Part shown: one piece after another, positions 17,455 to 26,295 of the stretch
Layout of the letters: the number at the start of each line of letters is the position of its first letter
Position numbering within the stretch: position 1 is the stretch's first letter
Assembly (NCBI RefSeq): GCF_001424875.1
Contig: NZ_LMCT01000012.1
Location: forward strand, 609,513-673,512
DNA: 64,000 bases
DNA from: Kitasatospora sp. Root107
GTDB taxonomy: Bacteria; Actinomycetota; Actinomycetes; Streptomycetales; Streptomycetaceae
Direction: 5' to 3'
Program-made: the position numbers and the translations under genes
The notes under the pieces: generated by a model
Seen by the model: the letters and a program-made list of their open reading frames with translations, nothing else
What the model was told of the DNA's origin: nothing
Database searches by the model: none

Positions 17455-17874
17455 TCACGGCGCCGGTAGGGCACCGATCTGCTGCATCACCCCGAGGAGA
17501 TCGGGCTGGCCCCGTTCGCCGACGATCCGGCCGTCGGCCAGGTAGTAGAAGTTCATGGCCTGCACCGAGATCTTGTTGCCGCTCGCCGGGATCCCGAAGA
17601 ATTCACCGTCGTGGGTTCCCCGCATGGTGAACCGCGCGGCCACGGTGTCGCCTTCGGTGACCGTCTCCTCCAGCGTCCACTCGACGTCGGGGAAGGCGCT
17701 GCGCATCATCCCGATGACTTCCAAGTACCCCTCGGGCCCCCGCAGTGGTTCCGGATGGCTGGGCGCGTGGAACACCGCGTCCGGAGAAATGACCTCACGG
17801 GCGAGATCCTCGTTGCCCGTGTTGATGAACTCGACAAAACGGTTCATCACTGACTCGGTGGACTGCGATGGCAT
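17455..17874 (-). CDS. SnoaL-like ester cyclase family protein
   Basis: A 139-residue protein of the NTF2-like SnoaL superfamily. The N-terminal helix (MNRFVEFINTGNEDLAREVISPDAVFHAPS) leads into a sheet with GPEGYLEVIGMMRSAFPDVEWTLEETVTEGDTVAARFTMRGTH written across residues about 45-85, and ends with GRIVGERGQPDLLGVMQQIGALP. Members include polyketide cyclases and many small enzymes of unknown substrate. The ATG has GGAGAGG about 12 bases upstream. It lies alone between remnants and is probably a horizontally moved accessory gene. No substrate can be assigned. Confidence 0.8.
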   Translation of the reverse strand: MPSQSTESVMNRFVEFINTGNEDLAREVISPDAVFHAPSHPEPLRGPEGYLEVIGMMRSAFPDVEWTLEETVTEGDTVAARFTMRGTHDGEFFGIPASGNKISVQAMNFYYLADGRIVGERGQPDLLGVMQQIGALPAP

Positions 17875-17967
17875 CTTGCTGTGCCTCTCCAGAGACGTTT
17901 GGGCGGATACCTACGAGCGTAACATCGAAGCGATGTTCACATCGATTCGATGTAGGCCGCTGGGCTG

Positions 17968-18081
17968 CCGCCCATCCGCCTGCACGACCTTCGCCACGTC
18001 GCCGCCACGCTCATGCTCGCGGCCGGCATCGACATCAAGGTCGCCTCCGAGACCCTGGGTCACTCGGACACCCGGGCCGTG
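17968..18081 (+). pseudogene. tyrosine recombinase (integrase) C-terminal remnant
   Basis: The reading PIRLHDLRHVAATLMLAAG, then IDIKVASETLGHSDTR, matches the HxxR box and the LGHS box of tyrosine recombinases. There is no start, no upstream catalytic domain, and the frame runs out before the catalytic tyrosine. It is a decayed end of an integrase, directly abutting an ISAs1 remnant. Confidence 0.7.
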
Positions 18082-18099
18082 CAGGGCAGGGCAGGCCCA

Positions 18100-18460
18100 G
18101 TAGGCCCAGCGGGCGGCTGAAGGGTGCGTAGGACATTTCGCGGAGGCCGGCTGCGATGCCGGTGTGGCCCTCGGTGCGAAGGGTGTTGACCGGCAGGTTT
18201 CGCGGTGTGGCCATGTTCTCCGGACCGTGGCCGGTACGGATCTTCGAGGCGTCCTCGGCGGACACGGTGTCCCGGACGTAATGGACCCGGTTTTCGATCA
18301 CCCATTGCGACCGGGCCAGGCGGCCGATCCGTTGCGGCGATGCCTGGCGGACCGTCAGGTCGGTGAGGGTGCAGACGACCCGGCGAGTGACTTTGCCTGT
18401 TCTGAGGTCGGTGCGGTGGTGCAGGATCTTCGCTGCCTGCGCGACGTGCGGCACGGACAC
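18100..18460 (-). pseudogene. ISAs1-family transposase C-terminal remnant
   Basis: Translation gives GKVTRRVVCTLTDL, RIGRLARSQWVIENRVHYVRD, EDASKIRTGHGPENMATPRNL, then PLGLLGL. This is the order and spacing of the C-terminal third of ISAs1 transposases (the GIENRLHYVRD box). The N-terminal two thirds are missing and no terminal inverted repeats are obvious. The copy is inactive. Confidence 0.75.
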
Positions 18461-18461
18461 C

Positions 18462-18498
18462 GCCTGGTCCCTTCGGGTTCACCCCGAAGGGACCAGGC
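18462..18498 (-). terminator. strong 16-bp hairpin terminator
   Basis: The arms GCCTGGTCCCTTCGGG (18462-18477) and its exact complement (18483-18498) enclose a 5-nt loop. It lies 47 bases past the stop of the glycosidase gene and is the likely end of that transcript. Confidence 0.8.
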
Positions 18499-18545
18499 CG
18501 GCGTTTCCCAACGGCCGTGAAGCCAACGGCCCGAGCCGGCCCCCG

Positions 18546-19946
18546 TCAGTAGCCGACGTGGAAGGTGGCGTCGGCCTTCTCCGTGGTGGTGGAGATCGGG
18601 TCGATGCGCAGGACGAAGCCGGTGTGCCGGATGTAGTGCGTCGGGAAGTTGTGCGAACGGAACGACGACCAGGCGGAGTCGGCCAGTCCGGCGGTCCTGT
18701 GGAACGTGGCGTCCGCGGCGAAGATCGCGGTGCCGTCGTTCTCTTCCAGCCGCAGTTCGTAGTTGGAGTGCCGCAGGTAGCGGGTCGGGAAGTTGACCGA
18801 CTGGAAGGACACGCCCGCGCTGTCGGCCAGGCCGGGCACGAGCTTCCACTGCGAGTCGGTGTACGGGTCGAACGGGTAGACATCGATCCGGCCGACGGAG
18901 TTGGCATGACGGACGTAACGGTCGGGGTAGTTGTAGGACTTCAGCCGGTTCCAGGCGGGGCTGCCCCACTTTGCCACGAGGTTGTTGTACTCGGTCGTGG
19001 TGATCGTCGCGATGGTGCAGTGCTTGGAGTTGAGCGGCTGGGTGTAGTCGCGCTGGTCGAGCGCGGTCCAGGTGCCGGCGGCGAGGTCGTTGCTCTGCCA
19101 GGCGTAGAAGACACCGTTCGGCGTGTAGGTGTCGCCCCACAGGTACCAGGATCCGGAGGTCAGGGACTTCACCAGGGTCGGCGCCTCGGTGCCGCCGTGG
19201 GCGGCCGGCGTGCTGAAGGGCGTGAAGCTGCCCGGCTGCAGGGTGGTCGACCGCGCGCCCACGAGGGCCTGGTCCCTCCCCCTGTGGTAGAGGTAGTTGA
19301 CGCCGTTCACACCCACGGTGAGGTTGCCGTCGATGATGTCGTAGCCAGGGTCGAAGAAGACCTGCGGGGACGTCACCGTCTGGAAGTTGGTGGTGTAGTT
19401 CACCATGAGCACGTTGTGGCCGCTGGCATTGACCGACGAGTAGATGATCCCGTACTCGCCGCGGCCGGCGTCCCAGAACGTCTCGGGTGCCCAGCTGTGG
19501 GTGACCATGTCGTGCAGCTTCAGTCGGCGGTAGCCGGTGAGGGTGCGCAGGTCCGCGGAGTCCCAGACGTGGATGTACTGACTGTTGTAGCCCCAGTCGG
19601 TGCCCTTGAGGTCGGTGGCGAGGATGACGAAGGTGCCGTCCTGCTTGCGCATGATGAACGGATCACGCAGGCCGCCCGCACCCGCGGTCGGGGTCACCAC
19701 GGGGTTGTTCTGGTTGAGCGGCATCCAGCGCAGGCCGTCGGTGCTGACGGCCAGGTGCAGGCCGTAGTCGGCCTCCAGCATGGTCGCGGACTCGGTGAAG
19801 TAGCCCATGACGTAGGCCGCGTCGGCAGCGTAGGCGGGCCGCGCGCCCAGGGCCAGCGTGCCGCTCAGGGCCAGCGGGACGGTGGCGGCCATACCGAGGA
19901 ACAGTCGGCGCGACGGGTGGGGGCCGGGGCCGGTTGTTGCGGTCAT
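18546..19946 (-). CDS. secreted five-bladed propeller glycosidase with AbfB domain
   Basis: A 466-residue extracellular protein. The start has a twin-arginine signal (SRRLFLGMA) with a hydrophobic core and an AYA-type cleavage site near residue 41. Residues about 42-320 look like a GH43-type beta-propeller: repeated WST-like strands, GGLRDPFIMRKQDGTFVILATD, HSWAPETFWDAG and APTLVKSLTSGSWYLWGD. Residues about 330-466 form an arabinose-binding AbfB (CBM42) domain with three trefoil repeats (YPDRYVRH, FPTRYLRH, FPTHYIRH). It probably cuts arabinofuranosyl side chains of plant polysaccharide. A LacI-type operator lies 208 bp upstream and a strong terminator follows. The exact bond specificity cannot be told. 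Confidence 0.85.
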   Translation of the reverse strand: MTATTGPGPHPSRRLFLGMAATVPLALSGTLALGARPAYAADAAYVMGYFTESATMLEADYGLHLAVSTDGLRWMPLNQNNPVVTPTAGAGGLRDPFIMRKQDGTFVILATDLKGTDWGYNSQYIHVWDSADLRTLTGYRRLKLHDMVTHSWAPETFWDAGRGEYGIIYSSVNASGHNVLMVNYTTNFQTVTSPQVFFDPGYDIIDGNLTVGVNGVNYLYHRGRDQALVGARSTTLQPGSFTPFSTPAAHGGTEAPTLVKSLTSGSWYLWGDTYTPNGVFYAWQSNDLAAGTWTALDQRDYTQPLNSKHCTIATITTTEYNNLVAKWGSPAWNRLKSYNYPDRYVRHANSVGRIDVYPFDPYTDSQWKLVPGLADSAGVSFQSVNFPTRYLRHSNYELRLEENDGTAIFAADATFHRTAGLADSAWSSFRSHNFPTHYIRHTGFVLRIDPISTTTEKADATFHVGY

Positions 19947-20153
19947 TTGCGCTCCAGGGTGAGTGGGGGCGGGCGGCCGTCCTCGGCAGTCACGGCATGC
20001 ACCGACACAGTGCTGGGCGGGGGCGCTCCGGCCCGCGGGATGCAACGGGTCCCGCGGGTGGTCGCGGACGTTGCGTCCCGGTGCAGGAGATTGCTGCCCG
20101 TTCCGTGGAGCCCAGCCCATCGGGGGTGCGGGGACGGTGGAAGCGGGACCGAA

Positions 20154-20167
20154 TGTTAGCGTTAACA
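20154..20167. promoter_or_regulatory. LacI-family type operator
   Basis: TGTTAGCGTTAACA is a near-perfect palindrome (one mismatched pair) centred on CG, the form of LacI-family operators. It lies upstream of the arabinan-type glycosidase, so sugar-induced derepression is the likely control. No LacI gene is in the window. Confidence 0.6.
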
Positions 20168-20168
20168 A

Positions 20169-21150
20169 TTCAGTCAGCGAGGTCAGGCGTTAGATCAAGG
20201 CGGCTCGATGGCCATCACTATGGGTCAGCCCGGGTAGTGCGTCAAGGTCACGCGCAAGGTCATCCGGCGGCCCGACCGGGAATCGCGGCCAGGCCCGATC
20301 CGTCATCCCGGACGGGTACGTCAGCCTCGACGAAGCCCAGCCGCCGGTTCATGCTGAGTACTCACCTACAACAAGCCGAGCCGGAAGCTCTTCCTCGCGG
20401 ACCGTTCCTTCCTCTTCTTCCGGCGGCACGGAAGCCCAAACTGGCCATGGGTGCCCTGACGCCCGCCACACACAAGGAGTCCGGCAACCGTCACGGCCGC
20501 CTACTGACCACAGTCGACTCACGGTGTCGACCAACAGATCCCTCAGCCTTGGTCGCCGGGTTGCCCCATCGCCTGCGCCGTGACGGTCGCCCTGACTTTG
20601 GCGCCTGGGTAGCGCCCTTCCAATTCCTTGACCAGGGCCTGCACTTGGGGGGGCGGTCTCGCCAGGGCTGGCTCCGCGTAGCAGTGGAAGCGAGGGTGGC
20701 TCCTCGCCATGGGACCACCGCCCCTCCACGACCAGATCTGGCCCGATCATCCGCTCCCCGCGCTCCTGAGCCTCCCGCACCGCCCATGTCGGCGCCGACG
20801 TCCGCGTCACTCGCAGGGTCAGCGTGCGCCCGGCATACGGCCCCTCCCTGACCGGCTCCGGACGCGCCGGCCGCGCACGACGGGGCTCAAGCGGGTGCCC
20901 TCGGCCGATCGGCCACAACCGCGGCGCGGGCCTGCTCGATCCACCGCTCCAGCGTCCGGGAGTATTTCCCACTGGAGTCGATCAGGCGAGGTGTGCGGTT
21001 CTCACAGCACCGCCGCCACAGGCATCCGTTGGACGCCCGCCGCACCGTCCACCGTCGTGCACGCTCACTGCACGATTGTCCACCGAGCGTCCACCGGGAG
21101 CGATCTTGGACCCTTCGCGGGGAGTCAGACCCTCACCTGAAACGCAAAGG
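20169..21150. other. 1-kb stretch without a recognisable gene
   Basis: Open frames exist on both strands (the longest minus-strand one spans 20972-20349), but none has a convincing start, codon pattern or family match. The base composition is less G/C-biased at third positions than in the neighbours. Its place at the 3-prime side of the tRNA suggests leftover sequence of a lost integrated element. Confidence 0.45.
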
Positions 21151-21156
21151 GCAAGC

Positions 21157-21194
21157 AAAAGGCCCAGGTCACGGCGAGTGAGTCCTGGGCCTTT
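21157..21194 (-). terminator. terminator of tRNA-Thr
   Basis: On the minus strand AAAGGCCCAGG pairs with CCTGGGCCTTTT around a 15-nt loop and ends in a short U run. It begins three bases after the tRNA 3-prime end. Confidence 0.85.
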
Positions 21195-21196
21195 AG

Positions 21197-21270
21197 AGCC
21201 GCCTTCGGGATTCGAACCCGAGACCTACGCATTACGAGTGCGTTGCTCTGGCCAACTGAGCTAAGGCGGC
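21197..21270 (-). tRNA. tRNA-Thr (anticodon CGU)
   Basis: The minus strand folds into a full cloverleaf: acceptor GCCGCCT/AGGCGGC with U73, D arm around AGCTCAGTTGGCCAGAGC, anticodon stem ACGCA/TGCGT with loop CTCGTAA (anticodon CGT), and the T arm with GGTTCGAATCC. CCA is not encoded. The gene is a typical integration target, with its 3-prime end facing the recombinase remnants. Confidence 0.95.
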
Positions 21271-21353
21271 ACCGCTGTCTCCGGCGAGATGATCACGCCG
21301 TCGGCAACGCGAGCTAGTCTACACGGTGCGCACCGGTGCTCCGCACCCGGCTT

Positions 21354-22001
21354 TCAGGCGGAGGAGACGGCCAGCTTGGCGGCGAAGCCGGCGAACAGGA
21401 CGGCGACGCCGCTGGTCAGGCCCGCCGAGAGGCGCTTGCGGCGGCGGAAGGCGGTGGCCAGGGTGGTGCCCGCGAAGATCAGCAGGGAGAGGTACAGCAC
21501 GCTGAAGGTCTGCAGGATGCCGCCGAGCAGGGCGAAGGAGAGCACCGGCTGACCGTACGTCGGATCCACGAACTGGGTGAAAAAGGACAGCAGGAACAGA
21601 ATGGCCTTGGGGTTGAGCAGGCTGATCACCAGCGCGCGGCGGAACGGCCGCTCGATGGCGGCCGGAGCCTCGGCGGCCTCGTTCGAGGCAGCGTGCCGTT
21701 CGCGCCAGAGCTGGCGGGCAGCCCGGAGCATGCCGAAGCCGATCCAGAGCAGGTAGGCCGCGCCGCCGAACTTCACCACGGCGAAGACCGCCGGGTTGGC
21801 CTTCAGCAGCGAGGAGGCCCCGAGGGCGGTCAGGCTTATCAGGGTGAAGTCGCCGACGAAGACGCCCGCGGCGGCCGAGTAGCCGGTGCGGATGCCCTTG
21901 CGGGCGGCGACGGACAGGACGTAGAGCGAGTTGGGTCCGGGCAGCAGGACGATGACCAGGGCGCCGAGGACGTACGTCGCCAGGTCGTTGACTCCGAGCA
22001 C
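21354..22001 (-). CDS. LysE/LeuE-family amino acid exporter
   Basis: A 215-residue inner-membrane protein with the six-helix LysE/RhtB plan. The first helix contains the family motif LLPGPNSLYVL, followed by GIRTGYSAAAGVFVGDF, then KFGGAAYLLWIGFGML, a hydrophilic linker near residues 110-125, and FRRALVISLLNPKAILFLLSFF in the second half. Members export leucine or other amino acids, driven by the proton gradient; LeuE is the closest impression. The start is GTG at 22001 with AAGGA ten bases upstream. It stands alone, divergent from nothing and next to the tRNA gene. Confidence 0.88.
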   Translation of the reverse strand: MLGVNDLATYVLGALVIVLLPGPNSLYVLSVAARKGIRTGYSAAAGVFVGDFTLISLTALGASSLLKANPAVFAVVKFGGAAYLLWIGFGMLRAARQLWRERHAASNEAAEAPAAIERPFRRALVISLLNPKAILFLLSFFTQFVDPTYGQPVLSFALLGGILQTFSVLYLSLLIFAGTTLATAFRRRKRLSAGLTSGVAVLFAGFAAKLAVSSA

Positions 22002-22085
22002 GAAGCATTCCTTCGGCAGGCGGCGGGCGAGGCCGGATGAGCTGGGGCGGACATCGTACCTACCGGGCCGAAGATCGTACTGTCG

Positions 22086-23663
22086 TTATTTCGCGCAGCG
22101 GGTCCCGGCAGCCGGGGCGTCGCCGCCGAGCAGGTAGCGGGTGACCGCGCCGTCGATGCAGGTGTTGTGGCGGCCGTACGCGGTGTGGCCGTCGCCGTCG
22201 TAGCTGAGCAGGCGGCCGGACTCCAGCTGGCCCGCCAGCGACTGGGCCCAGGCGTACGGGGTGGCCGGGTCGCGGGTGGTTCCGACCACCACGATCGGGG
22301 CGGCGCCGGCCGCGCGGATGGTGTGCGCGGATCCGGTCGGCTTGACCGGCCAGTAGCCGCAGGCGAGCGCCATCCAGGCCATGTCCCGGCCGAAGTGCCT
22401 GGACGCCTGCTCGAACTCGGGCACCGCCGCCGCGGCCTCCGCCGGAGAGGCGAACGGGGCGGGCAGGTCGAGGCAGTTGACGGCCATGTTGGCGTACATC
22501 AGGTTGGGGTAGCTGCCGTCCGCACCCCGGTCGTAGTACTGGTCGGAGAGCTTGAGCAGCGCCGTGCCGTCGCCCGCCTTGGCGGTGGTCAGCGCGGTGC
22601 GCAGCTGCGGCCAGAGGAACTCCGCGTACATCGCGTGGATCACCCCCGTGGTGGCCTGGGCCTCCGTCAGCTTCCGGCCCGACTCGGCGGGCAGTGCGCC
22701 GCCGTCGATCCGCTTGAAGAGGGCGTCGAGCTGCTGGTCGATCTGCTGCGCGTCGCTGCCGAGCGGGCAGTCGTCGCGCTTGGCGCAGTCCTTGGCGAAG
22801 GCGGCCCAGGCCACGTCGAAGCCGCCGGCCTGGGTCTTGTTGCCCGCGCGGGCGTCCAGGGACGGGTCCATCGCGCCGTCCAGCACCATCCGGCCGACCC
22901 GGGACGGGAACAGGCCCGCGTAGGTGGCGCCGAGGAAGGTGCCGTAGGACTTGCCGAGGTAGCTGAGCTTCTGGTCCCCGAGCAGGGCCCGCAGCACGTC
23001 CAGGTCGCGAGCCGACTCGACGGTGCTGACGTGGCCGAGGAAGGCACCGGCCCGCTGCCGGCAGCCCGCCGCGAACTCCTGGTCCGCCGCCACCAGGGCG
23101 TCGATCTCCGACTGGTCGTCAGGAGTGATGTCGGCGGCGGTGTACGCGTCCATCCGGTCCCCGGTGAGGCAGGTCACCGGCGAGCTCCGGCCGACCCCGC
23201 GCGGGTCGAGACCGACCAGGTCGTACGCCCCCCTGACCTCCGGGTCGTAGCCCTTGGCCACGCCCTCGACGTACTCGACGGCCGAACCGCCGGGGCCGCC
23301 CGGGTTGAGCAGCAGCGAGCCCAGCCGGGCCTTGCCGCCGGTGGCGCGCTTGCGGGCCGCGGTCAGCACCAGGTCGCCACCGGCCGGGGCCGCGTAGTCC
23401 AGCGGCACCTTGAAGGTGGTGCACTCGAACTCGCCGTCGCAGGACTGCCAGACGAGCTTCTGCGCGTAGTAGGACGCCAGCGCGGCCGGGATCTCGGCGG
23501 GCAGCGGCTCCAACGGGGTGACCCCGGCAGCCGGAGCGTGGTCCGAGGACGGCGCGGAGGAGACGGTCTGACCGGGCGTCGACCCACCGGAGGTACAGGC
23601 CCCGAGCAGCAGGGCAGCGGCCAGGACGGCGGGCACGAGGCGGGACGGCCGGACAGCTCGCAT
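22086..23663 (-). CDS. TAP-type alpha/beta hydrolase lipoprotein (tripeptidyl aminopeptidase-like)
   Basis: A 525-residue exported serine hydrolase. A lipobox LLLGACTS at residues about 17-24 makes it a lipoprotein. The catalytic elements are in order: nucleophile in GKSYGTFLG, acid in TTRDPATPY, histidine in GDGHTAYGR, with the C-terminal TAP-like domain and the NPGGPGGSA oxyanion segment early on. Streptomycete TAP relatives release N-terminal tripeptides from extracellular proteins; others are esterases. The ATG at 23663 has AGAGAAG upstream; the longer frame above it is antisense to the esterase gene. It follows the esterase gene by 80 bp and may be cotranscribed. Confidence 0.88.
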   Translation of the reverse strand: MRAVRPSRLVPAVLAAALLLGACTSGGSTPGQTVSSAPSSDHAPAAGVTPLEPLPAEIPAALASYYAQKLVWQSCDGEFECTTFKVPLDYAAPAGGDLVLTAARKRATGGKARLGSLLLNPGGPGGSAVEYVEGVAKGYDPEVRGAYDLVGLDPRGVGRSSPVTCLTGDRMDAYTAADITPDDQSEIDALVAADQEFAAGCRQRAGAFLGHVSTVESARDLDVLRALLGDQKLSYLGKSYGTFLGATYAGLFPSRVGRMVLDGAMDPSLDARAGNKTQAGGFDVAWAAFAKDCAKRDDCPLGSDAQQIDQQLDALFKRIDGGALPAESGRKLTEAQATTGVIHAMYAEFLWPQLRTALTTAKAGDGTALLKLSDQYYDRGADGSYPNLMYANMAVNCLDLPAPFASPAEAAAAVPEFEQASRHFGRDMAWMALACGYWPVKPTGSAHTIRAAGAAPIVVVGTTRDPATPYAWAQSLAGQLESGRLLSYDGDGHTAYGRHNTCIDGAVTRYLLGGDAPAAGTRCAK

Positions 23664-23743
23664 GGGTGCTTCTCTCTGCGCTCGGTACCAGGGTGCATCG
23701 AGCGTAGCGGTCCGGCCAGGCCCGACCGGTGCGGGCCGGGGCC

Positions 23744-24583
23744 TCAGCCCGTACGGGTCAGGCTCTCCGCCAGGTACTGGGCCGCCACCCGGACCAGCCG
23801 CAGCCGCTCCCGGTCGGGCGCGAAGTCCTGCACCACGTCGGAGATCCGGACGTTCGCCTTGGCGGCCCGGCCCCGGCCGCCCTGCAGGGCGGTCTGCAGC
23901 TTGCGGGCCGCGTCCAGCCCGGCCGCGTCGTTCTTCGCGGCCGCCAGCAGCAGCTTGGCGGCGGTCCCCTCGGGGGCCTCGGCGCCGGTGCCCGCCAGCG
24001 CGGTGGCGTCGTACCGGCCGGAGACGGCGGCGGCCGCCCCGTACAGGTCCGGCCGGGCCAGCCCGGCGGCGGCCGCGCAGGCCGCGCCGCCGTCGATGCC
24101 CAGCACACCCCAACTGCCCGGTCCCGCCGGGAGGGTACGGAACGCGGCGGCCACCGCCGTCCGCAGCGCCTGGTCGTCGGTGATCGCCTGCGGGGCGGCG
24201 GCGACCAGCTCGCACGGGTGCTCGGTGCCGGTCGGCGCCTCGGGGGCGACCACCACGAACGGCCGGGCCCGGCCCAGCTTCACCGCCGAGGCGATGCCCT
24301 CGAACACGTCAGGCACCTCGGTGTCGGCGGTCCGCCGGGCGGTGCCCGCGTGCAGCACCACCACCGGGAACCTGGCCTGCGGATCGGTCCGGTACCGCTC
24401 GGGCAGCCAGACCCGTACGGTGCGCGGCCGACCGTCAGGACCGGCCACCGCGCCCTCCAGCAGCTCACCCCCGGCGGGCTTGCCGATCACGTCGAACTGG
24501 GTGACCACCGGCGGCAGTTCGGGCGAGGCCGAGGCCACCGGCGGCCGCCACGACAACGGCGGCCCGGGCCGGGTGCACTCCAC
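23744..24583 (-). CDS. esterase-family alpha/beta hydrolase (N-terminus uncertain)
   Basis: About 279 residues from a GTG at 24583. The body resembles esterase-D/antigen-85-like hydrolases: GRPRTVRVWLPERYRT, FPVVVLHAGTARRTAD, PFVVVAPEAPTG, and a nucleophile-elbow position reading GIDGGAACA. The usual GxSxG is therefore not visible, and Asp or Gly stands where Ser is expected, so activity is doubtful. An in-frame TGA lies 13 codons before the GTG, while a membrane-helix frame (24797-24465) overlaps the first 118 bp. Relatives often have N-terminal membrane helices, so one frameshifted gene is possible. It is followed by the TAP-type hydrolase. Confidence 0.65.
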   Translation of the reverse strand: MECTRPGPPLSWRPPVASASPELPPVVTQFDVIGKPAGGELLEGAVAGPDGRPRTVRVWLPERYRTDPQARFPVVVLHAGTARRTADTEVPDVFEGIASAVKLGRARPFVVVAPEAPTGTEHPCELVAAAPQAITDDQALRTAVAAAFRTLPAGPGSWGVLGIDGGAACAAAAGLARPDLYGAAAAVSGRYDATALAGTGAEAPEGTAAKLLLAAAKNDAAGLDAARKLQTALQGGRGRAAKANVRISDVVQDFAPDRERLRLVRVAAQYLAESLTRTG

Positions 24584-24797
24584 GGCCGTCCAGCGCGACC
24601 GCCACGGTGAGCGCGGTCACACACATGCCGCACAGTACCGCGCCACCCGCACGGAGCAGCAACGGGCGCTGCTCGGCGACCAGTTCGTACGTCTGCGCGG
24701 ACTTCAGGTCGCGCCAACGGACCAACGCGGCCCGGGTCAGCCAGAATCCGACGGCCAGGGCCAGCACCAGCGGAACGACGAGGAGCGGACGGGGCAT
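24465..24797 (-). CDS. two-helix membrane ORF overlapping the esterase
   Basis: A 110-residue frame from ATG 24797, with GAGGTGG upstream. It has two membrane helices, PLLVVPLVLALAVGFWLT and GAVLCGMCVTALTVAVAL. The last 40 residues overlap the esterase start in another frame and are low in complexity, which is unlike a real C-terminus. I think this is either the N-terminal membrane part of the esterase separated by a frameshift, or a small membrane protein. The helices themselves look genuine. Confidence 0.45.
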   Translation of the reverse strand: MPRPLLVVPLVLALAVGFWLTRAALVRWRDLKSAQTYELVAEQRPLLLRAGGAVLCGMCVTALTVAVALDGRGVHPARAAVVVAAAGGLGLARTAAGGHPVRRDRQARRG

Positions 24798-25004
24798 GGG
24801 GCGCACCACCTCGGGGAACCGAACACGAACGGCCCGGCCTTCGGGGCCGCAGACCACGGCGTACTCGGTCCACAGCGTGCAAGACGGAACGGCGGACGGC
24901 CGCGCGGCTCCCGGAAGGGGTGCGGGATTCACTCGAACGGAGGAGCTGACAGAGCGTCAACCGCCGCCACCCGAGCCGGCCCGGCCGACGGCCCAGCAGA
25001 CGGC

Positions 25005-26213
25005 TCAGCCCGCGCGGAGCGCCACCGTCATCGCCTCGACCGCCAGCAGCGGATCGACGTTCCGATCCAGCGCACGGCGGCAGGCCAGCACGGCCTCGAT
25101 CCGGCGCAGCGTGTTCTCCGCCGTGCTCTGGCCCGCGACCCGGCCGAGCGCCTGGCGCTGGTCCTCGTTGGACAGCGCACCGCCCGCGCCGAACTGGAGC
25201 GCCAGCACGTCCCGGTAGAAGCCGAGCAGATCGAGCAGCGCGACGCCGAGGGTCTCCCGCCGTGTCCGGGTGGCCCGGCTCTTCTGCCGCTTCTCCAGAT
25301 CCTTGACCGCTCCGGCCATCCCACGCGGCGCCCGGCTGCCCTCGGTCGCGCCGTACGCGGCCCGCAGATCGCCGGTCTCCTTGGTGTCCTGGGTCTCGGC
25401 CAGCGCCTCGGCATCGGCCTTCGCGGTGTCCACCAGCCGCTGGGCGGCCGCCAGGCAGCCCCCGATGTCGGCCACCTCCAGGGGAATCCGCAGGACGTCC
25501 AGCCGCCGGGCCCTGGCCTGGTCGTCCACCGCCAGCCGCCGCGCCCGGTCCACATCGCCCTGCCCGGCCAGCGCGGCCAGCATGGCGGTCTCCGGCTCCA
25601 CTCCGTCCCGGCGGACCAGCATGTCCGCCACCGCCTCGGCAGCGGGCGTCCGGAGCACCAGCAGGCGGCACCGCGAGCGGATGGTGGGCAGCACGTCCTG
25701 CACGGACGGGGCGCAGAGCAGCCAGACCGTACGCGGGGACGGCTCCTCCACGCCCTTGAGCAGCGCGTTCGCCGCCGCCTCGGTGAGGCGGTGCGCGGCG
25801 TCCACCAGGATCACCGACCAGCGGCCGCCGGTCGGGTAGCTGGCGGCCCGCAGCACCAGCTCACGCATGTCGCCGACGCCGATCGACAGCCCGTCGGTCC
25901 GGACGTACTTCACGTCGGCGTGGCTGCCCGCGAGCACCGTGTGGCAGCCGTCGCAGAACCCGCAGCCCGGGACGCCGCCCAGCTCGAGGTCCGGGCTGGT
26001 GCACTGGAGCGCCGCCGCGAACGCCCGCGCGGCGGTGATCTGGCCCGCCCCCGGGGGGCCGGTGAACAGCCAGGCGTGCGTCATCAGCGAAGCATTACCC
26101 GCCGGGGCGCCTGCCGTCCGGCCCGCCAGCACCGTCGCGCGGGCCGCCCCGGCGGCTGCCGTCAGCTGCTCGACCACCCGATCCTGGCCGACCAGGTCGT
26201 CCCACACACTCAC
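25005..26213 (-). CDS. holB: DNA polymerase III delta-prime subunit
   Basis: A 402-residue clamp-loader AAA+ protein. The GTG at 26213 has GGTGGGAG upstream and gives the family start VSVWDDLVGQDRVVEQL. The P-loop reads GPPGAGQITAA: the usual Lys is Gln, consistent with the non-ATPase role of delta-prime. The zinc module CGFCDGC is preceded by PGC. Sensor and DEAD-like positions are VILVDAAHRLTEAAANALLKGVEEP, where a fully active ATPase would have DE. The protein loads the sliding clamp with DnaX and HolA. It is downstream of tmk, as in other actinobacteria, separated here by a copy of the 115-bp repeat. Confidence 0.93.
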   Translation of the reverse strand: MSVWDDLVGQDRVVEQLTAAAGAARATVLAGRTAGAPAGNASLMTHAWLFTGPPGAGQITAARAFAAALQCTSPDLELGGVPGCGFCDGCHTVLAGSHADVKYVRTDGLSIGVGDMRELVLRAASYPTGGRWSVILVDAAHRLTEAAANALLKGVEEPSPRTVWLLCAPSVQDVLPTIRSRCRLLVLRTPAAEAVADMLVRRDGVEPETAMLAALAGQGDVDRARRLAVDDQARARRLDVLRIPLEVADIGGCLAAAQRLVDTAKADAEALAETQDTKETGDLRAAYGATEGSRAPRGMAGAVKDLEKRQKSRATRTRRETLGVALLDLLGFYRDVLALQFGAGGALSNEDQRQALGRVAGQSTAENTLRRIEAVLACRRALDRNVDPLLAVEAMTVALRAG

Positions 26214-26295
26214 GCCGCACTCCCACCACTCGTCCCGGCCCGAGCCTAACCTCCCGAGCGGACACCCTTTGGGCAGGCGATCGACCATCGACGGC

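Noticed and set aside
22167..26249. 1360-residue plus-strand open frame
   Set aside because: It lies opposite the TAP hydrolase, esterase and holB; no motif is seen and such long shadows are common at this GC content.
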